Source: Serratia fonticola
Lineage (GTDB): Bacteria > Pseudomonadota > Gammaproteobacteria > Enterobacterales > Enterobacteriaceae
Reading direction: 5' to 3'
NCBI RefSeq assembly: GCF_001006005.1
Contig: NZ_CP011254.1
Span: forward strand, 62,001-126,000
Length of the DNA: 64,000 nt
Position 1 is the stretch's first letter, and each line of letters starts with the position of its first letter. Of this stretch, positions 9,230 through 18,437 are shown one piece after another. The notes beneath the pieces were generated by a model that saw only the letters and a program-made list of their open reading frames with translations, had not been told where the DNA came from and made no database searches. The translations under genes were made by a program, and so were the position numbers.

Positions 9230-12200
9230 TTACTTCCGCTTGGATAAGATGGCCAGCAATTCGTTGCCCAACCGTGCAATCTCCCCAGCAACTTTCGCCT
9301 CCGGGCAGGATTCAGCCAGCGTAATAATGTGGGTTACCAAAGACTCCGCCCTAACGGGTGCCGCCAAGGTGATTTGCTCTAAGGCTTCGCAGAATGCGGC
9401 TAATAGCCTATCGACCGTATCGGCTGATGTGTTCCCCGAGTTTCTGATCAGATTTTCCAGTTCTGTAGCCTGTCTCATCAGTTCATGCATCTCAAAAACA
9501 CCAAACGCACCATTGAGAAAATGCAGTTCACGCAAAATGGCCGGGGTATCTTCTGTCTTGTTGGCCTCTCTGAGCACCGCAAGCGAACTGGTGCAGGTAC
9601 TTTCAAAAAGGTGCTGAATATCCGCAGGCAGCGCATTGCCAGCCAGCAGCCCGGATTGCACAGTACCCACCTCAGGTTCAATTTTTGCCTCATGATAAAT
9701 GGCATCCAGACCACACACAACCAACAGCATCTGTTTCAATTCTTTCAATAACAGCGGTTTGGTGAGGATCTGCGTCATCCCTGCCGCTTCACACTCTTCG
9801 TGCTCCTGCTGGGTCACGTTTGCCGTTACCGCTACCACTGGCATCGCTGGCCACGCTTCCCGTACTCGCCGTGCCAGTGTATAGCCATCCATCCCCGGCA
9901 TGGAGAGGTCCGTCAACAGAATATCGAACCGCTCCTGCTGCAAACGGACCAGCGCCTGCTCACCTTCTTCAACCAGGCACACCGTACAGCCCAACAACCG
10001 CAGTTGTTCCGCAAACAGGCGCCGGTTTACCGGGTTATCCTCTGCCACCAGCACTCGCAACGCCCGCGGTAAAGCCTGCTCCCCCTGTTCGCGTAGCGGC
10101 AAACTCTGCCCCTGCAAACTATGGCGCAAAGCGTAAGCCAACCCTTTTAACCCATAGACCGATGTACTCAATACCCGCCCGGTGGCCAGCGGTATTTGCG
10201 GCCCTTCATTACTGCAGTCAATCACCCAGGCGGCTTCTTCAACCAGACGGTTCTCATCATTGGGATGCCAAGTGGTTCTATCCCCCCACAGGACCAAGAT
10301 CTGTAGGGCGGCCAACGCCTTGTTATCGATCTGAGCCGGGTGCTGATAGCTCTCTACCTCCAGCCCCCATGCGGTCAAAACTCTGGTCAGATATGCCCGA
10401 CACTCTGGCATCATCACCAATGCGCAGACTCGCTCCCCATTAAATAACGGACGATCGGCCTGCGCTGTGCCCAGGGATAAGGGTAACGACAGTCGGAACA
10501 CGCTCCCTTTACCCAGTTCACTGGTGACGGACAGTTCCCCCCCCATGGCCTCCGACAACCGCTGACACAGTGCCAACCCCAGACCGGTGCCACCATAGCG
10601 CCGATTGATGGTTTCATCCGCCTGCCTAAATGCACGGAACATTTTTTGCTGCTGTGAAGCCGACATGCCGATACCGGTATCTTCGACCTCTATCAGAACC
10701 AGGGAAGCGGAGAGATCTGCATTAACCCGTAACACAACTTGCCCTTGCTCGGTAAATTTCAACGCGTTCGATAACAGGTTGTTGATGACCTGCCCCAGAC
10801 AGGTCGGATCGCCCAGCATTGGGAGGGTGACGGTTTCCTCCAACTCCCCTAGCAGGGCAATCCGCTTAGCCTTAGCGACCGGGGCAAAGATGTCCAGCGC
10901 CCGTGCGGCCACCTCAAGCAGATCAAATTCGATGTGTTCCAAGTGCAACTCACCGGCCTCAATCTTGGAAAAATCCAATACATCGTTGATGGTTGCCAGC
11001 AGGCTGTCTGACGCATGGCGGATAATATCAAGACGATCGCGCTGTTCGTCCAAGGCCGAATGGGCTAATAACTCAAGGTTACCAAGGATGGCATTAAGGG
11101 GGGTACGGATCTCATGGCTCATCGCAGCAAGGAAAGAAGACTTGGCAGCACTGGCTTTATCGGCCGCCTCCTTGGCCGCGATCAGATATTGCTCCAGTTG
11201 CTTTTTCTCGGTGATATCGACAACAGCCACCACCAACGCATCCTCCCCTCTGTAACGCGCCAGAGCTACATTGGCTGATAGACTAACCGGTTGTCCGTCA
11301 TGCGTTTCGAACGTGAGCTCATGGTGCACAAGCCCCTTTTTTGGCGTATCTGTTTGCTGGCGATAGCATAGAGCCAATGCTGCAGACAGGCATTCGTCGC
11401 CGTTTTGAAACCGTTCCTGCATCTGCACCATAACCAGGTTGCGCAGCAAAGGGGCGCCATTTTCCACAGCCAGCAACCCCAAGCCCACAGGGGCGGTTTC
11501 AATAAAGGTGCGGCTGAGTTGCTCACTCTCAAAAATCTGTTCAGACTGTTGTACCGCAGGTGCCAAGACACGCCGCTTCACCAACAGCAATAAAATCCAT
11601 GTCACCAGAATGATCACGCTACCCAGGATAAGAGGGATCAGGATCTGCCCCCTTGTATCAGTAGCGATATCCCGCAATGAAAGGGAATAAACCAGTATCC
11701 AGCCGTTACGACCGAGCTTCCAGCTATAGAGTATCTGACCATCTTGATAATAACTTCGGCGGCTCTCGCCCAATCCTGCTTTCAGCCCCTGCTGTGCCGA
11801 TTTAAGCAATTTGCTCTCGGCAAGGTTATTGCAGGGCAACATGAGTCGCCCGCTTGGATCCAGGACCAGACAGTTTCCTCCATAACTGGAGCTAGGGAGA
11901 GTCGAGGCCAGTTTCTCGACTGGCAACTCAAAAACCAACGTACCAAACCTTTGCTGTTCGGTTTTCCACATGACTGAAGCCACACGGAATACGGGTTTGC
12001 CGTTCAACTGACTTTTGGCCGGAGGAAACCAATGTAAAACCGGTAGTATCGGACGACTCAATTCGTTGTTGGAAGCAATGACAGGTTCTATGTCCTGGCT
12101 TAAATTTTCCATCAAGATGGAACGCTGTTGGGATAATAAGCGATGTAAAGTAGCCTGTTCCCAAGGTGCAGTGGTGAATAGCAAGAATCTTTTATCCGCG

Positions 12201-12682
12201 CTGTAAACATAAGCACTGAGTTCACCGCTATTGCGTTCTTTGGCTCTAGTAGCGATAGAAGAAACATTTTTCGCCAGAGAGAGATGAATCCAGGCGTCAT
12301 CCGTATTTGCCAAGGGCTGAGTCGCCATGACCAGAATAGGCGGTTCCTCGGGGATCCGCTGAATCGTCAAACTGTTACCATTCGCCTTAAAACGCAACAC
12401 AGTGGCATGATTTATAGGCTTTTCACGACTCAGTGCCAACTCGACATTATGTGCGTTAACACTGACCACCGCCGTCGAACGTGCCACCTGGCTTGATAAT
12501 TTACTGACATCAAAAGAAATTTCATCTCGGACATTGGCCAAGTACCCGCGTATATCCGCCCACATCTCCAACCCGCTGGTGAGTAAGACGATCAAGGTAA
12601 TCACCAGACCACCACCGTTTATCAGCATATAGTGGTGGCGGCGTAAGCGCCCCAAGACTTCATCTTTGTGAAGGTTTTTCAT
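9230..12682 (-). CDS. RcsC-like hybrid sensor histidine kinase (HisKA-HATPase-REC-HPt), copy A
   Basis: This 1150-residue inner-membrane kinase has transmembrane segments near residues 20-40 and 348-370 enclosing a periplasmic sensor of about 300 residues, then a PAS-like segment. The HisKA H-box (MSHEIRTPLNAILGN) has phospho-acceptor His523 and is followed by an HATPase with DTGIGM and GTGLGL motifs. A degenerate receiver-like region precedes a true receiver with Asp925 (LLTDLSMPGMDG) and a C-terminal HPt with His1054. All residues for an internal His-Asp-His relay are present. The HPt has HFLNG where HxLKG is usual. Its cytoplasmic half is nearly the same as the next gene, whereas the sensor differs, indicating tandem duplication. 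The probable target is the RcsB-like regulator at 16584. The signal is unknown. Confidence 0.9.
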   Translation of the reverse strand: MKNLHKDEVLGRLRRHHYMLINGGGLVITLIVLLTSGLEMWADIRGYLANVRDEISFDVSKLSSQVARSTAVVSVNAHNVELALSREKPINHATVLRFKANGNSLTIQRIPEEPPILVMATQPLANTDDAWIHLSLAKNVSSIATRAKERNSGELSAYVYSADKRFLLFTTAPWEQATLHRLLSQQRSILMENLSQDIEPVIASNNELSRPILPVLHWFPPAKSQLNGKPVFRVASVMWKTEQQRFGTLVFELPVEKLASTLPSSSYGGNCLVLDPSGRLMLPCNNLAESKLLKSAQQGLKAGLGESRRSYYQDGQILYSWKLGRNGWILVYSLSLRDIATDTRGQILIPLILGSVIILVTWILLLLVKRRVLAPAVQQSEQIFESEQLSRTFIETAPVGLGLLAVENGAPLLRNLVMVQMQERFQNGDECLSAALALCYRQQTDTPKKGLVHHELTFETHDGQPVSLSANVALARYRGEDALVVAVVDITEKKQLEQYLIAAKEAADKASAAKSSFLAAMSHEIRTPLNAILGNLELLAHSALDEQRDRLDIIRHASDSLLATINDVLDFSKIEAGELHLEHIEFDLLEVAARALDIFAPVAKAKRIALLGELEETVTLPMLGDPTCLGQVINNLLSNALKFTEQGQVVLRVNADLSASLVLIEVEDTGIGMSASQQQKMFRAFRQADETINRRYGGTGLGLALCQRLSEAMGGELSVTSELGKGSVFRLSLPLSLGTAQADRPLFNGERVCALVMMPECRAYLTRVLTAWGLEVESYQHPAQIDNKALAALQILVLWGDRTTWHPNDENRLVEEAAWVIDCSNEGPQIPLATGRVLSTSVYGLKGLAYALRHSLQGQSLPLREQGEQALPRALRVLVAEDNPVNRRLFAEQLRLLGCTVCLVEEGEQALVRLQQERFDILLTDLSMPGMDGYTLARRVREAWPAMPVVAVTANVTQQEHEECEAAGMTQILTKPLLLKELKQMLLVVCGLDAIYHEAKIEPEVGTVQSGLLAGNALPADIQHLFESTCTSSLAVLREANKTEDTPAILRELHFLNGAFGVFEMHELMRQATELENLIRNSGNTSADTVDRLLAAFCEALEQITLAAPVRAESLVTHIITLAESCPEAKVAGEIARLGNELLAILSKRK

Positions 12683-12881
12683 AAGCAGGAGGCTCTCAAG
12701 ATTTTTTCAAATACCGCATCGGGTGACTTCAATGTGGCAGAGTGCGGCCCTGGCTCCCCCTTAAAGTATGAGGGATAAAATAACCAAGCCCGGTCAAAAT
12801 GATTATGGTGCAGTAACAGAACCTTGTCAGTGGCACCGCTTTGCTAATTTATTTCAGCCATCACCTAGCTCTTTCAAAATA

Positions 12882-15800
12882 CTAAAGAGCGGGTGCAGAT
12901 AGACGCCGGAGAAGCAATTCCTGTTGCAGTCCGTACAGAAAGAGCTCTAGTAGTTCCCCAGTATCTGGTCTAGCTGACTTGAGACATGATTCAATCTTTG
13001 CCAGGTGTCTTTCAGCTTCAGGAAAACGATACACCCCCAGTGCTCCACGGAGCTTGTGTAACTCCTGCAGAATAGCCGTTATATCGCCGATACTTTGTGC
13101 TGCGCGAATAGCGACAAAAGACGAACGACAGACATTCTCAAAAATATCCCACATATCCTCTGGCAATGGATGCTTACCCAATGGCGCATAGACCAGTTCT
13201 CCTGCCTGTGTGAGTGGCTCACTGAAAACCATATCCAGACCGCACGCCGCCAACAACGCCTCTTTCAACTCGTTCAATAACAGCGGCTTGATGAGCACCT
13301 GCGCTATTCCTACCGACGTACATTCTGCGTACTCCTGCTGGGTCGCGTTTGCCGTTACCGCCACGATTGGCATCATCGGCCATGCTTCCCGTGCCTGCCG
13401 CGCCAGCGTATAGCCATCCATACCTGGCATGGAAAGGTCGGTCAGCAAAATATCAAACCGCTCCTGCTGCAAACAGGCTAATGCCTGTTCTCCCCCTTCC
13501 GCCAGGCACACAGTGCAACCTAACAGCCAAAGTTGCTCCTCAAACAGGCGCCGGTTGACCGGGTTGTCCTCTGCCACCAACACCCGTAACTTACCCGGCA
13601 AAATCTGCTCCCCTTGTTCACGTTCCGACAGTGCCTGCCCCTGCAGACTATGGCGCAAAGCATCAGCCAGCCCTTTAAGCCCATTGACCGATGCTCTCAA
13701 TACTCGCCCGGTAGCCACGGGTATACGCGGCCCTTCGTTGCTGCAATCGATCACTCTGCTGGCTTCTTCAACCAAACGGTTCTCATCATCGGGATGCCAA
13801 GTGGTTTTATCGCCCCACAGCACCAGCGTCTGTAGAGAACTTAAAGCGGTGTCGTCAATCTGAGCCGGATGTTGGTAGGCATCCACCTCAAGCCCCCACG
13901 CTGTTAATACCCTGGACAGATACGCCCGGCACTCTGGCATCGATGCCAATAGACAGACCTGCTCTCCGTTGAATAATGGGCTATCCACCTGGCCAGCCTC
14001 TTGCGATAGCGGTAACGACAGTTGAAATACACTTCCTTTGCCCAATTCACTGGTGACAGAAAGCTCTCCGCCCATCGCCTGGGCTAACTGTGTACATAAG
14101 GCCAGCCCTAACCCTGTGCCGCCATAGCGCCGACTAATGGTCTCATCCGCCTGCCTGAAGGCGCTGAATACCTGTTGTTGCTGTAATGCCGACATACCAA
14201 TGCCCGTATCTTCGACCTTAAAGCGTATTAATGAAGCTGGAGCATCAAGGCAAATCCGCAGCACTACCTGCCCACGTTCAGTAAATTTCAGCGCGTTAGA
14301 CAACAGGTTGTTGAGCACCTGCCCCAGGCAGGTCGGATCGCCGATCATGGGTTGGCTGGCGGTTTCCCCTAATTCCCCCCACAGAACCAACCCTTTCGCC
14401 TGTGCACTCGGGGTAAAAATGTCCAACACATGGGCCGACATCTCCAGCACATCAAACTCAATATTTTCCAGATGAAGCTCCCCTGCCTCAATCTTGGAAA
14501 AATCCAGTACGTCACTGATAGTCGCCAGCAGGTTATCTGACGCATGGCGAATAATATCAAGGCGATCACGCTGTTCTGCCAAAGCCGAATGGGCCAGCAA
14601 TTCCAGATTGCCAAGGATGGCATTTAGCGGGGTGCGGATCTCATGACTCATCGCCGCAAGGAAAGAAGACTTGGCAGCACTGGCTTTGTCGGCCGCCTCT
14701 CTGGCCACAATCAGGTGCTGTTCCAACAGTTTTTTGTCGGTAATATCAATAAATGCCACCACGAGTGCATCCGCTCCCCTGTAACGGACTGGGGCCATAC
14801 TGACGTGCAGATTAACAGACTGGCCGTCGTGCGTGACGAAGGTCAGTTCCTGACGCACCAATCCACTTGCTGATATTTTTTCCTGCTGGCGATAGCACTC
14901 GGCAAATTCAGCAGGTAGGCTGTTGCCTGCCTTTCGTAACCGCGCCTGCATTTGCGTCATCGCCGGGCTATGCAGCAGCGGCTTGCCACTTTCCAGCTGC
15001 AGTAACCCCAACCCAACAGGGGCAGTTTCAATCAAAGTTCGGCTGAGTTGCTCACTTTCCAAGATCTGTTGAGACTGCCTGATTAGCGGACGAAAGATAT
15101 AAAATTTAAAATAGATCAGGAAACACCATGCAAGCACCGCGGCTCCAAAAGTAACAAACGCATCCCCCCCTACCTGACGAACAACCGTCACAGCGATCTC
15201 ACGCCATGAACTGTGAAACACCAGCAACCAATTAGTCTCGCCCACAGTTGCAATGAGAGTGATCCCATTTTCCTGATACTGTACCGGGGGTTTCTTGCCA
15301 TTATGCGCAGCAAGTTTCCCCAGGCTTAATCGCTCAGTATTCAGTTGAACAACATTATTAACCCCACCATTACTGATGATATCCCCCTGCTGTGATAAAA
15401 GAGTATAAGAACCCTGTTTATTCTCCAGCATGGAAGCTGACATTAACGCTGAGGGAGAAAACTCCACGACAAGAACCGCAAACGGCTTATTATCGAGTAG
15501 GATCGGTGCAGCGAGGCGCAATACTTTTTTACCTGAGTACGGGTTTAAATAAGGAGGCATCCAATATAAGCCATTGGTATCATGACTTATTTTTATCTGC
15601 CCCACTGGAAAAACACGCCTATCCACATCTTGTGTCAGCAAATTTAGATCACGTTTTCTGTCTGATTTAAGCTGTTCACGCACTGCCAAAGAGGGAGCAG
15701 GAATAATACCTGCCATTTTATGGTCGACACTGTAAAAATAGCTGGAGAGAATGTCTTCTTTCATCATCAGATTATCGGTGGACATCACCTTGCCGACATA

Positions 15801-16274
15801 AGTGGCTAAACTCAAGAAGTACCTGACCGTCTTTTCATCTACGGTTAAATCTGTGGGACTATAGACCCACTGTGATGCCATTGCAGATACAGGATTTAAA
15901 AGCTCCTTGTTATCAATGAGATAGCGTTTTTGCACGTAGTGACTGTAAGGGTGAACACCTTCCTTTAACAGGACTTCTGCACCAATAAGCAGCGTCCTGA
16001 CAGCATTTTGCCGCCTGATAAGGTCTTGTTCCAAGAAAGTATGTTCATCAATAAAGTCTTGGCGCAACCCATCAATATGACCAATCACGGTTGTTCTTAC
16101 CCCAATGATAAAAACTAAAAGGAGCATAAACGTGATAAGAAAGCCACAACCAAAAACCAATAGTCGCTGGTAGCGACGAAAGCGTATGAGAGACTCTATA
16201 TGAAGATTTAACACGGCAGCACAAACGAACGAAAGTACAGTTCGACCTCGTAAAAAAATATCATCATGAGGCAT
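12882..16274 (-). CDS. RcsC-like hybrid sensor histidine kinase (HisKA-HATPase-REC-HPt), copy B
   Basis: This 1130-residue paralog lies 199 bp upstream of copy A in the same orientation. It has a transmembrane segment near residues 38-60, a periplasmic sensor unlike that of copy A, and a second membrane segment before a PAS-like region. HisKA has His544, then come HATPase, a pseudo-receiver, a receiver with Asp946 (LLTDLSMPGMDG) and an HPt with His1073 (ELHKLRGALG). From the linker after the second membrane segment onward it aligns almost without gaps to copy A. It is read away from the response-regulator gene, which starts 309 bp beyond its start. The likely role is a second input into one phosphorelay. 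A more upstream or downstream start within the first 30 codons cannot be excluded. Confidence 0.9.
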   Translation of the reverse strand: MPHDDIFLRGRTVLSFVCAAVLNLHIESLIRFRRYQRLLVFGCGFLITFMLLLVFIIGVRTTVIGHIDGLRQDFIDEHTFLEQDLIRRQNAVRTLLIGAEVLLKEGVHPYSHYVQKRYLIDNKELLNPVSAMASQWVYSPTDLTVDEKTVRYFLSLATYVGKVMSTDNLMMKEDILSSYFYSVDHKMAGIIPAPSLAVREQLKSDRKRDLNLLTQDVDRRVFPVGQIKISHDTNGLYWMPPYLNPYSGKKVLRLAAPILLDNKPFAVLVVEFSPSALMSASMLENKQGSYTLLSQQGDIISNGGVNNVVQLNTERLSLGKLAAHNGKKPPVQYQENGITLIATVGETNWLLVFHSSWREIAVTVVRQVGGDAFVTFGAAVLAWCFLIYFKFYIFRPLIRQSQQILESEQLSRTLIETAPVGLGLLQLESGKPLLHSPAMTQMQARLRKAGNSLPAEFAECYRQQEKISASGLVRQELTFVTHDGQSVNLHVSMAPVRYRGADALVVAFIDITDKKLLEQHLIVAREAADKASAAKSSFLAAMSHEIRTPLNAILGNLELLAHSALAEQRDRLDIIRHASDNLLATISDVLDFSKIEAGELHLENIEFDVLEMSAHVLDIFTPSAQAKGLVLWGELGETASQPMIGDPTCLGQVLNNLLSNALKFTERGQVVLRICLDAPASLIRFKVEDTGIGMSALQQQQVFSAFRQADETISRRYGGTGLGLALCTQLAQAMGGELSVTSELGKGSVFQLSLPLSQEAGQVDSPLFNGEQVCLLASMPECRAYLSRVLTAWGLEVDAYQHPAQIDDTALSSLQTLVLWGDKTTWHPDDENRLVEEASRVIDCSNEGPRIPVATGRVLRASVNGLKGLADALRHSLQGQALSEREQGEQILPGKLRVLVAEDNPVNRRLFEEQLWLLGCTVCLAEGGEQALACLQQERFDILLTDLSMPGMDGYTLARQAREAWPMMPIVAVTANATQQEYAECTSVGIAQVLIKPLLLNELKEALLAACGLDMVFSEPLTQAGELVYAPLGKHPLPEDMWDIFENVCRSSFVAIRAAQSIGDITAILQELHKLRGALGVYRFPEAERHLAKIESCLKSARPDTGELLELFLYGLQQELLLRRLSAPAL

Positions 16275-16432
16275 ATAACGTATATGTGGAACATTACTCT
16301 GGAAAAAACGAACTAATCCTAGTCTTATCTAAGGAATAACAGACAAAGACGAAATTCATCAACAATATTAGACGAGGTTCCCCCAAAAAGCCTATGCTAG
16401 TTACATGTGGTATATCATCTAACCAGAACAGT

Positions 16433-16560
16433 TATACCCGTCATACTTGAAGTTGTAGGTAGGTTGACCGTACGCGTTCACGCTGACCACCTGATAGGCC
16501 GTGCTCCCTAAGGTTCCTAAGCTTGCCGCCTTCCTGCGACTCGAATAACTTACAGTATCC
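16433..16560. repeat. ERIC-like imperfect palindromic element
   Basis: One end reads tatacccgtcatacttgaag and the other ends in ccgccttcctgcgactcgaa. These resemble the two termini of ERIC elements in Yersinia and Serratia and are imperfect inverted copies of each other. The centre is diverged. It sits in the leader of the response-regulator gene, 24 bp before its start. Confidence 0.55.
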
Positions 16561-16583
16561 CACGTAAAAGGTGTGGCCATAAT

Positions 16584-17228
16584 ATGAAAATTCGCCTTTT
16601 GTTAGCTGACGATCACCCCGCACTACTCGCAGGATTGGTACATGAACTGGTTAAACTCCCTACCTTGGAAGTGTTAGGTACTGCAATAGATTCCGATGCA
16701 TTAGTCGAATTGTTACAAAGTAAGGAATGTGACGTGTTAGTCACTGATTACGTTATGCCTGGAGGTAAATACGGTGATGGTATTGGTTTGTTGACTCATA
16801 TCAAACGGATAAGGCCGCAATTGAAGATCGTGGTTTTTACCACGTTGGAAAACCAGGCTCTAACGCAAGAACTGGCGAAGCTCGGTGTAAACGGTGTGCT
16901 GGGGAAAACACAGCATACCAGCCAGTTGATCTCGGCAATCCATGCGGTTTATGCCGGTTCGAACTATTTTCCCACTAATGACCTTGTCACAGGCCATAGT
17001 GGTATTAAGCAAGATCCCGCTTCACACCTTGCTCTTACCAAGCGCGAGATGGAGGTGGTGCGACTTTATGTCTCAGGATTGTCAGTTAACGAGATTGCCT
17101 CCCAGCTACATCGCACCAAGCAAACGATCAGTTCCCAGAAAGCCAGTGCTATGCGTAAGTTGGGCTTATCACGTGATGCCGATCTCTTCCGCTTTGCATT
17201 TGAGTCGGGTATGACGAGCGGGCAATAA
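16584..17228 (+). CDS. RcsB-like response regulator (REC + LuxR-type HTH)
   Basis: This 214-residue transcription regulator has an N-terminal receiver with the acidic pair Asp9/Asp10, phospho-acceptor Asp55 in LVTDYVMPGGKYGDG and Lys108. The C-terminal LuxR/NarL helix-turn-helix lies around residues 150-200 (LTKREMEVVRLYVSGLSVNEIA, TKQTISSQKASAMRKLG). The PGxKYGDG loop and the SSQKxSAMxKLG recognition helix are hallmarks of RcsB, but the protein is only distantly similar overall, so it is a paralog and not RcsB. It is divergent from the two hybrid kinases, which carry the HPt needed to phosphorylate it. Control of the adjacent surface-protein genes is inferred. An AGGTG sequence lies about 10 nt before the ATG. 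Confidence 0.9.
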   Translation: MKIRLLLADDHPALLAGLVHELVKLPTLEVLGTAIDSDALVELLQSKECDVLVTDYVMPGGKYGDGIGLLTHIKRIRPQLKIVVFTTLENQALTQELAKLGVNGVLGKTQHTSQLISAIHAVYAGSNYFPTNDLVTGHSGIKQDPASHLALTKREMEVVRLYVSGLSVNEIASQLHRTKQTISSQKASAMRKLGLSRDADLFRFAFESGMTSGQ

Positions 17229-17298
17229 TTTGTGCACAATGAACGAGTCTTACCCACGCGCTGTGGACACATAACTGAGTGAGGCTTTGGCTGGCAAA

Positions 17299-17325
17299 CC
17301 CTTCTGGATATGCGATCCAGAAGGG
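17299..17325. terminator. Perfect 11-bp hairpin between convergent genes
   Basis: CCCTTCTGGAT (17299-17309) and ATCCAGAAGGG (17315-17325) pair around a 5-nt loop. It lies between the 3' ends of the response regulator and purC. Neither strand has a good T-tract, so it may end transcription weakly in both directions. Confidence 0.5.
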
Positions 17326-17410
17326 GGTAGATGATTTGGCGCAAATCCGCCACTGAACCTTCTATAGTTGCAGACCTCTCAACCATAGGAAGAGGGGCAT
17401 GATTTAACGA

Positions 17411-18124
17411 TTAGTCCAGCTTCACGCCGATACGGCGGGCGACTTCTTCGTAGGCTTCAATCAGGCCACCCAGGCTCTGGCGGAAGCGGTCCTTGTCCAT
17501 CTTGGCCAGGGTATTCTTGTCCCACAGGCGGCTACCGTCCGGGGAGAACTCATCGCCCAGCACCACTTCGCCGTTGAACAGGCCGAACTCCAGCTTGAAA
17601 TCGACCAGGATCAGGCCTGCATCGTCAAACAGTTTGCTCAACACGTCGTTAGCCATGTAGCTCAGCTCACGCATCCGCGCCAGATGCTCTTTGCTCACCC
17701 AACCGAAGGTTTCGCAATAGGATTCGTTCACCATTGGGTCGTGCATCGCGTCGTTCTTCAGGAACAGATCAAACAGCGGCGGGTTCAGCGGCAAGCCTTC
17801 TTCGATACCCAAGCGCTTGACCAAAGAGCCCGCAGCGCGGTTACGGATCACGCACTCAACCGGGACCATCTCCAGCTTTTTCACCAGCACTTCGTTATCT
17901 GACAGCAGGCGTTCCATCTGCGTTGGGATACCGGCCTCTTCCAGCTTGCTCATAATGAAATGGTTGAACTTGTTGTTCACCATCCCTTTGCGATCGAACT
18001 GCTCAATGCGCTGACCATCCAGTGCTGACGTATCGTTACGGAATTCCAACACCAGCAGATCCGGGTTTTCGGTGGTGTAGACGGTTTTTGCCTTGCCGCG
18101 ATACAGTTCAGCTAGCTTTTGCAT
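17411..18124 (-). CDS. purC: Phosphoribosylaminoimidazole-succinocarboxamide synthase
   Basis: This cytoplasmic enzyme of 237 residues, the E. coli length, joins CAIR and aspartate with ATP to give SAICAR in de novo purine synthesis. Recognisable are the N-terminal [10 protein letters not shown] nucleotide loop, the [11 protein letters not shown] segment, and LVDFKLEFG with [13 protein letters not shown] near the C-terminus. It lies downstream of dapA-bamC in the same orientation but behind terminators, with its own PurR-type operator at 18236-18251, so independent purine-regulated transcription is likely. Confidence 0.98.
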   Translation of the reverse strand: MQKLAELYRGKAKTVYTTENPDLLVLEFRNDTSALDGQRIEQFDRKGMVNNKFNHFIMSKLEEAGIPTQMERLLSDNEVLVKKLEMVPVECVIRNRAAGSLVKRLGIEEGLPLNPPLFDLFLKNDAMHDPMVNESYCETFGWVSKEHLARMRELSYMANDVLSKLFDDAGLILVDFKLEFGLFNGEVVLGDEFSPDGSRLWDKNTLAKMDKDRFRQSLGGLIEAYEEVARRIGVKLD

Positions 18125-18235
18125 CTTAACTTACTCCAATGAGATGGTACCTTCCGGCTGCCAGACAGCCTACTGGGCACAAAATTGACCTGATAAGTTC
18201 TTTGGTTTGCTGATAACTATTGTGCCAAATCTGCG

Positions 18236-18251
18236 ACGCAAACGATACCGT
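18236..18251 (-). promoter_or_regulatory. PurR operator candidate upstream of purC
   Basis: ACGCAAACGATACCGT matches the PurR consensus ANGCAANCGNTTNCNT at all but one constrained position. It lies 112 bp before the purC start, consistent with purine repression of purC. Confidence 0.7.
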
Positions 18252-18264
18252 ATCAGCAAAACAA

Positions 18265-18284
18265 AAAGGGGCCATAGCCCCTCA
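18265..18284 (-). terminator. Terminator-like hairpin, second of a matched pair
   Basis: On the minus strand AGGGGC, a short loop and GCCCCT are followed by TTTTTG. It is nearly identical to the hairpin at 18411-18429, 147 bp away. It lies just upstream of the purC operator, so it would insulate purC from read-through. Confidence 0.6.
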
Positions 18285-18410
18285 GACCGCTGACATAGTC
18301 CTCTGACGTTAAAAGCCCCCCTGTTCAGGGCTGATAAATACCAAGGATGCTGTCTTTGAACTTCGCCAAACAGTCGAAAACCACGTTTTTCGGCTGTTTG
18401 TCACCAGTCT

Positions 18411-18429
18411 AAAAGGGGCCGTAGCCCCT
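18411..18429 (-). terminator. Intrinsic terminator of dapA-bamC
   Basis: On the minus strand AGGGGC-TACG-GCCCCT is followed by TTTTAG, starting 8 bp after the bamC stop codon. Confidence 0.75.
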
Positions 18430-18437
18430 AGATGTAT

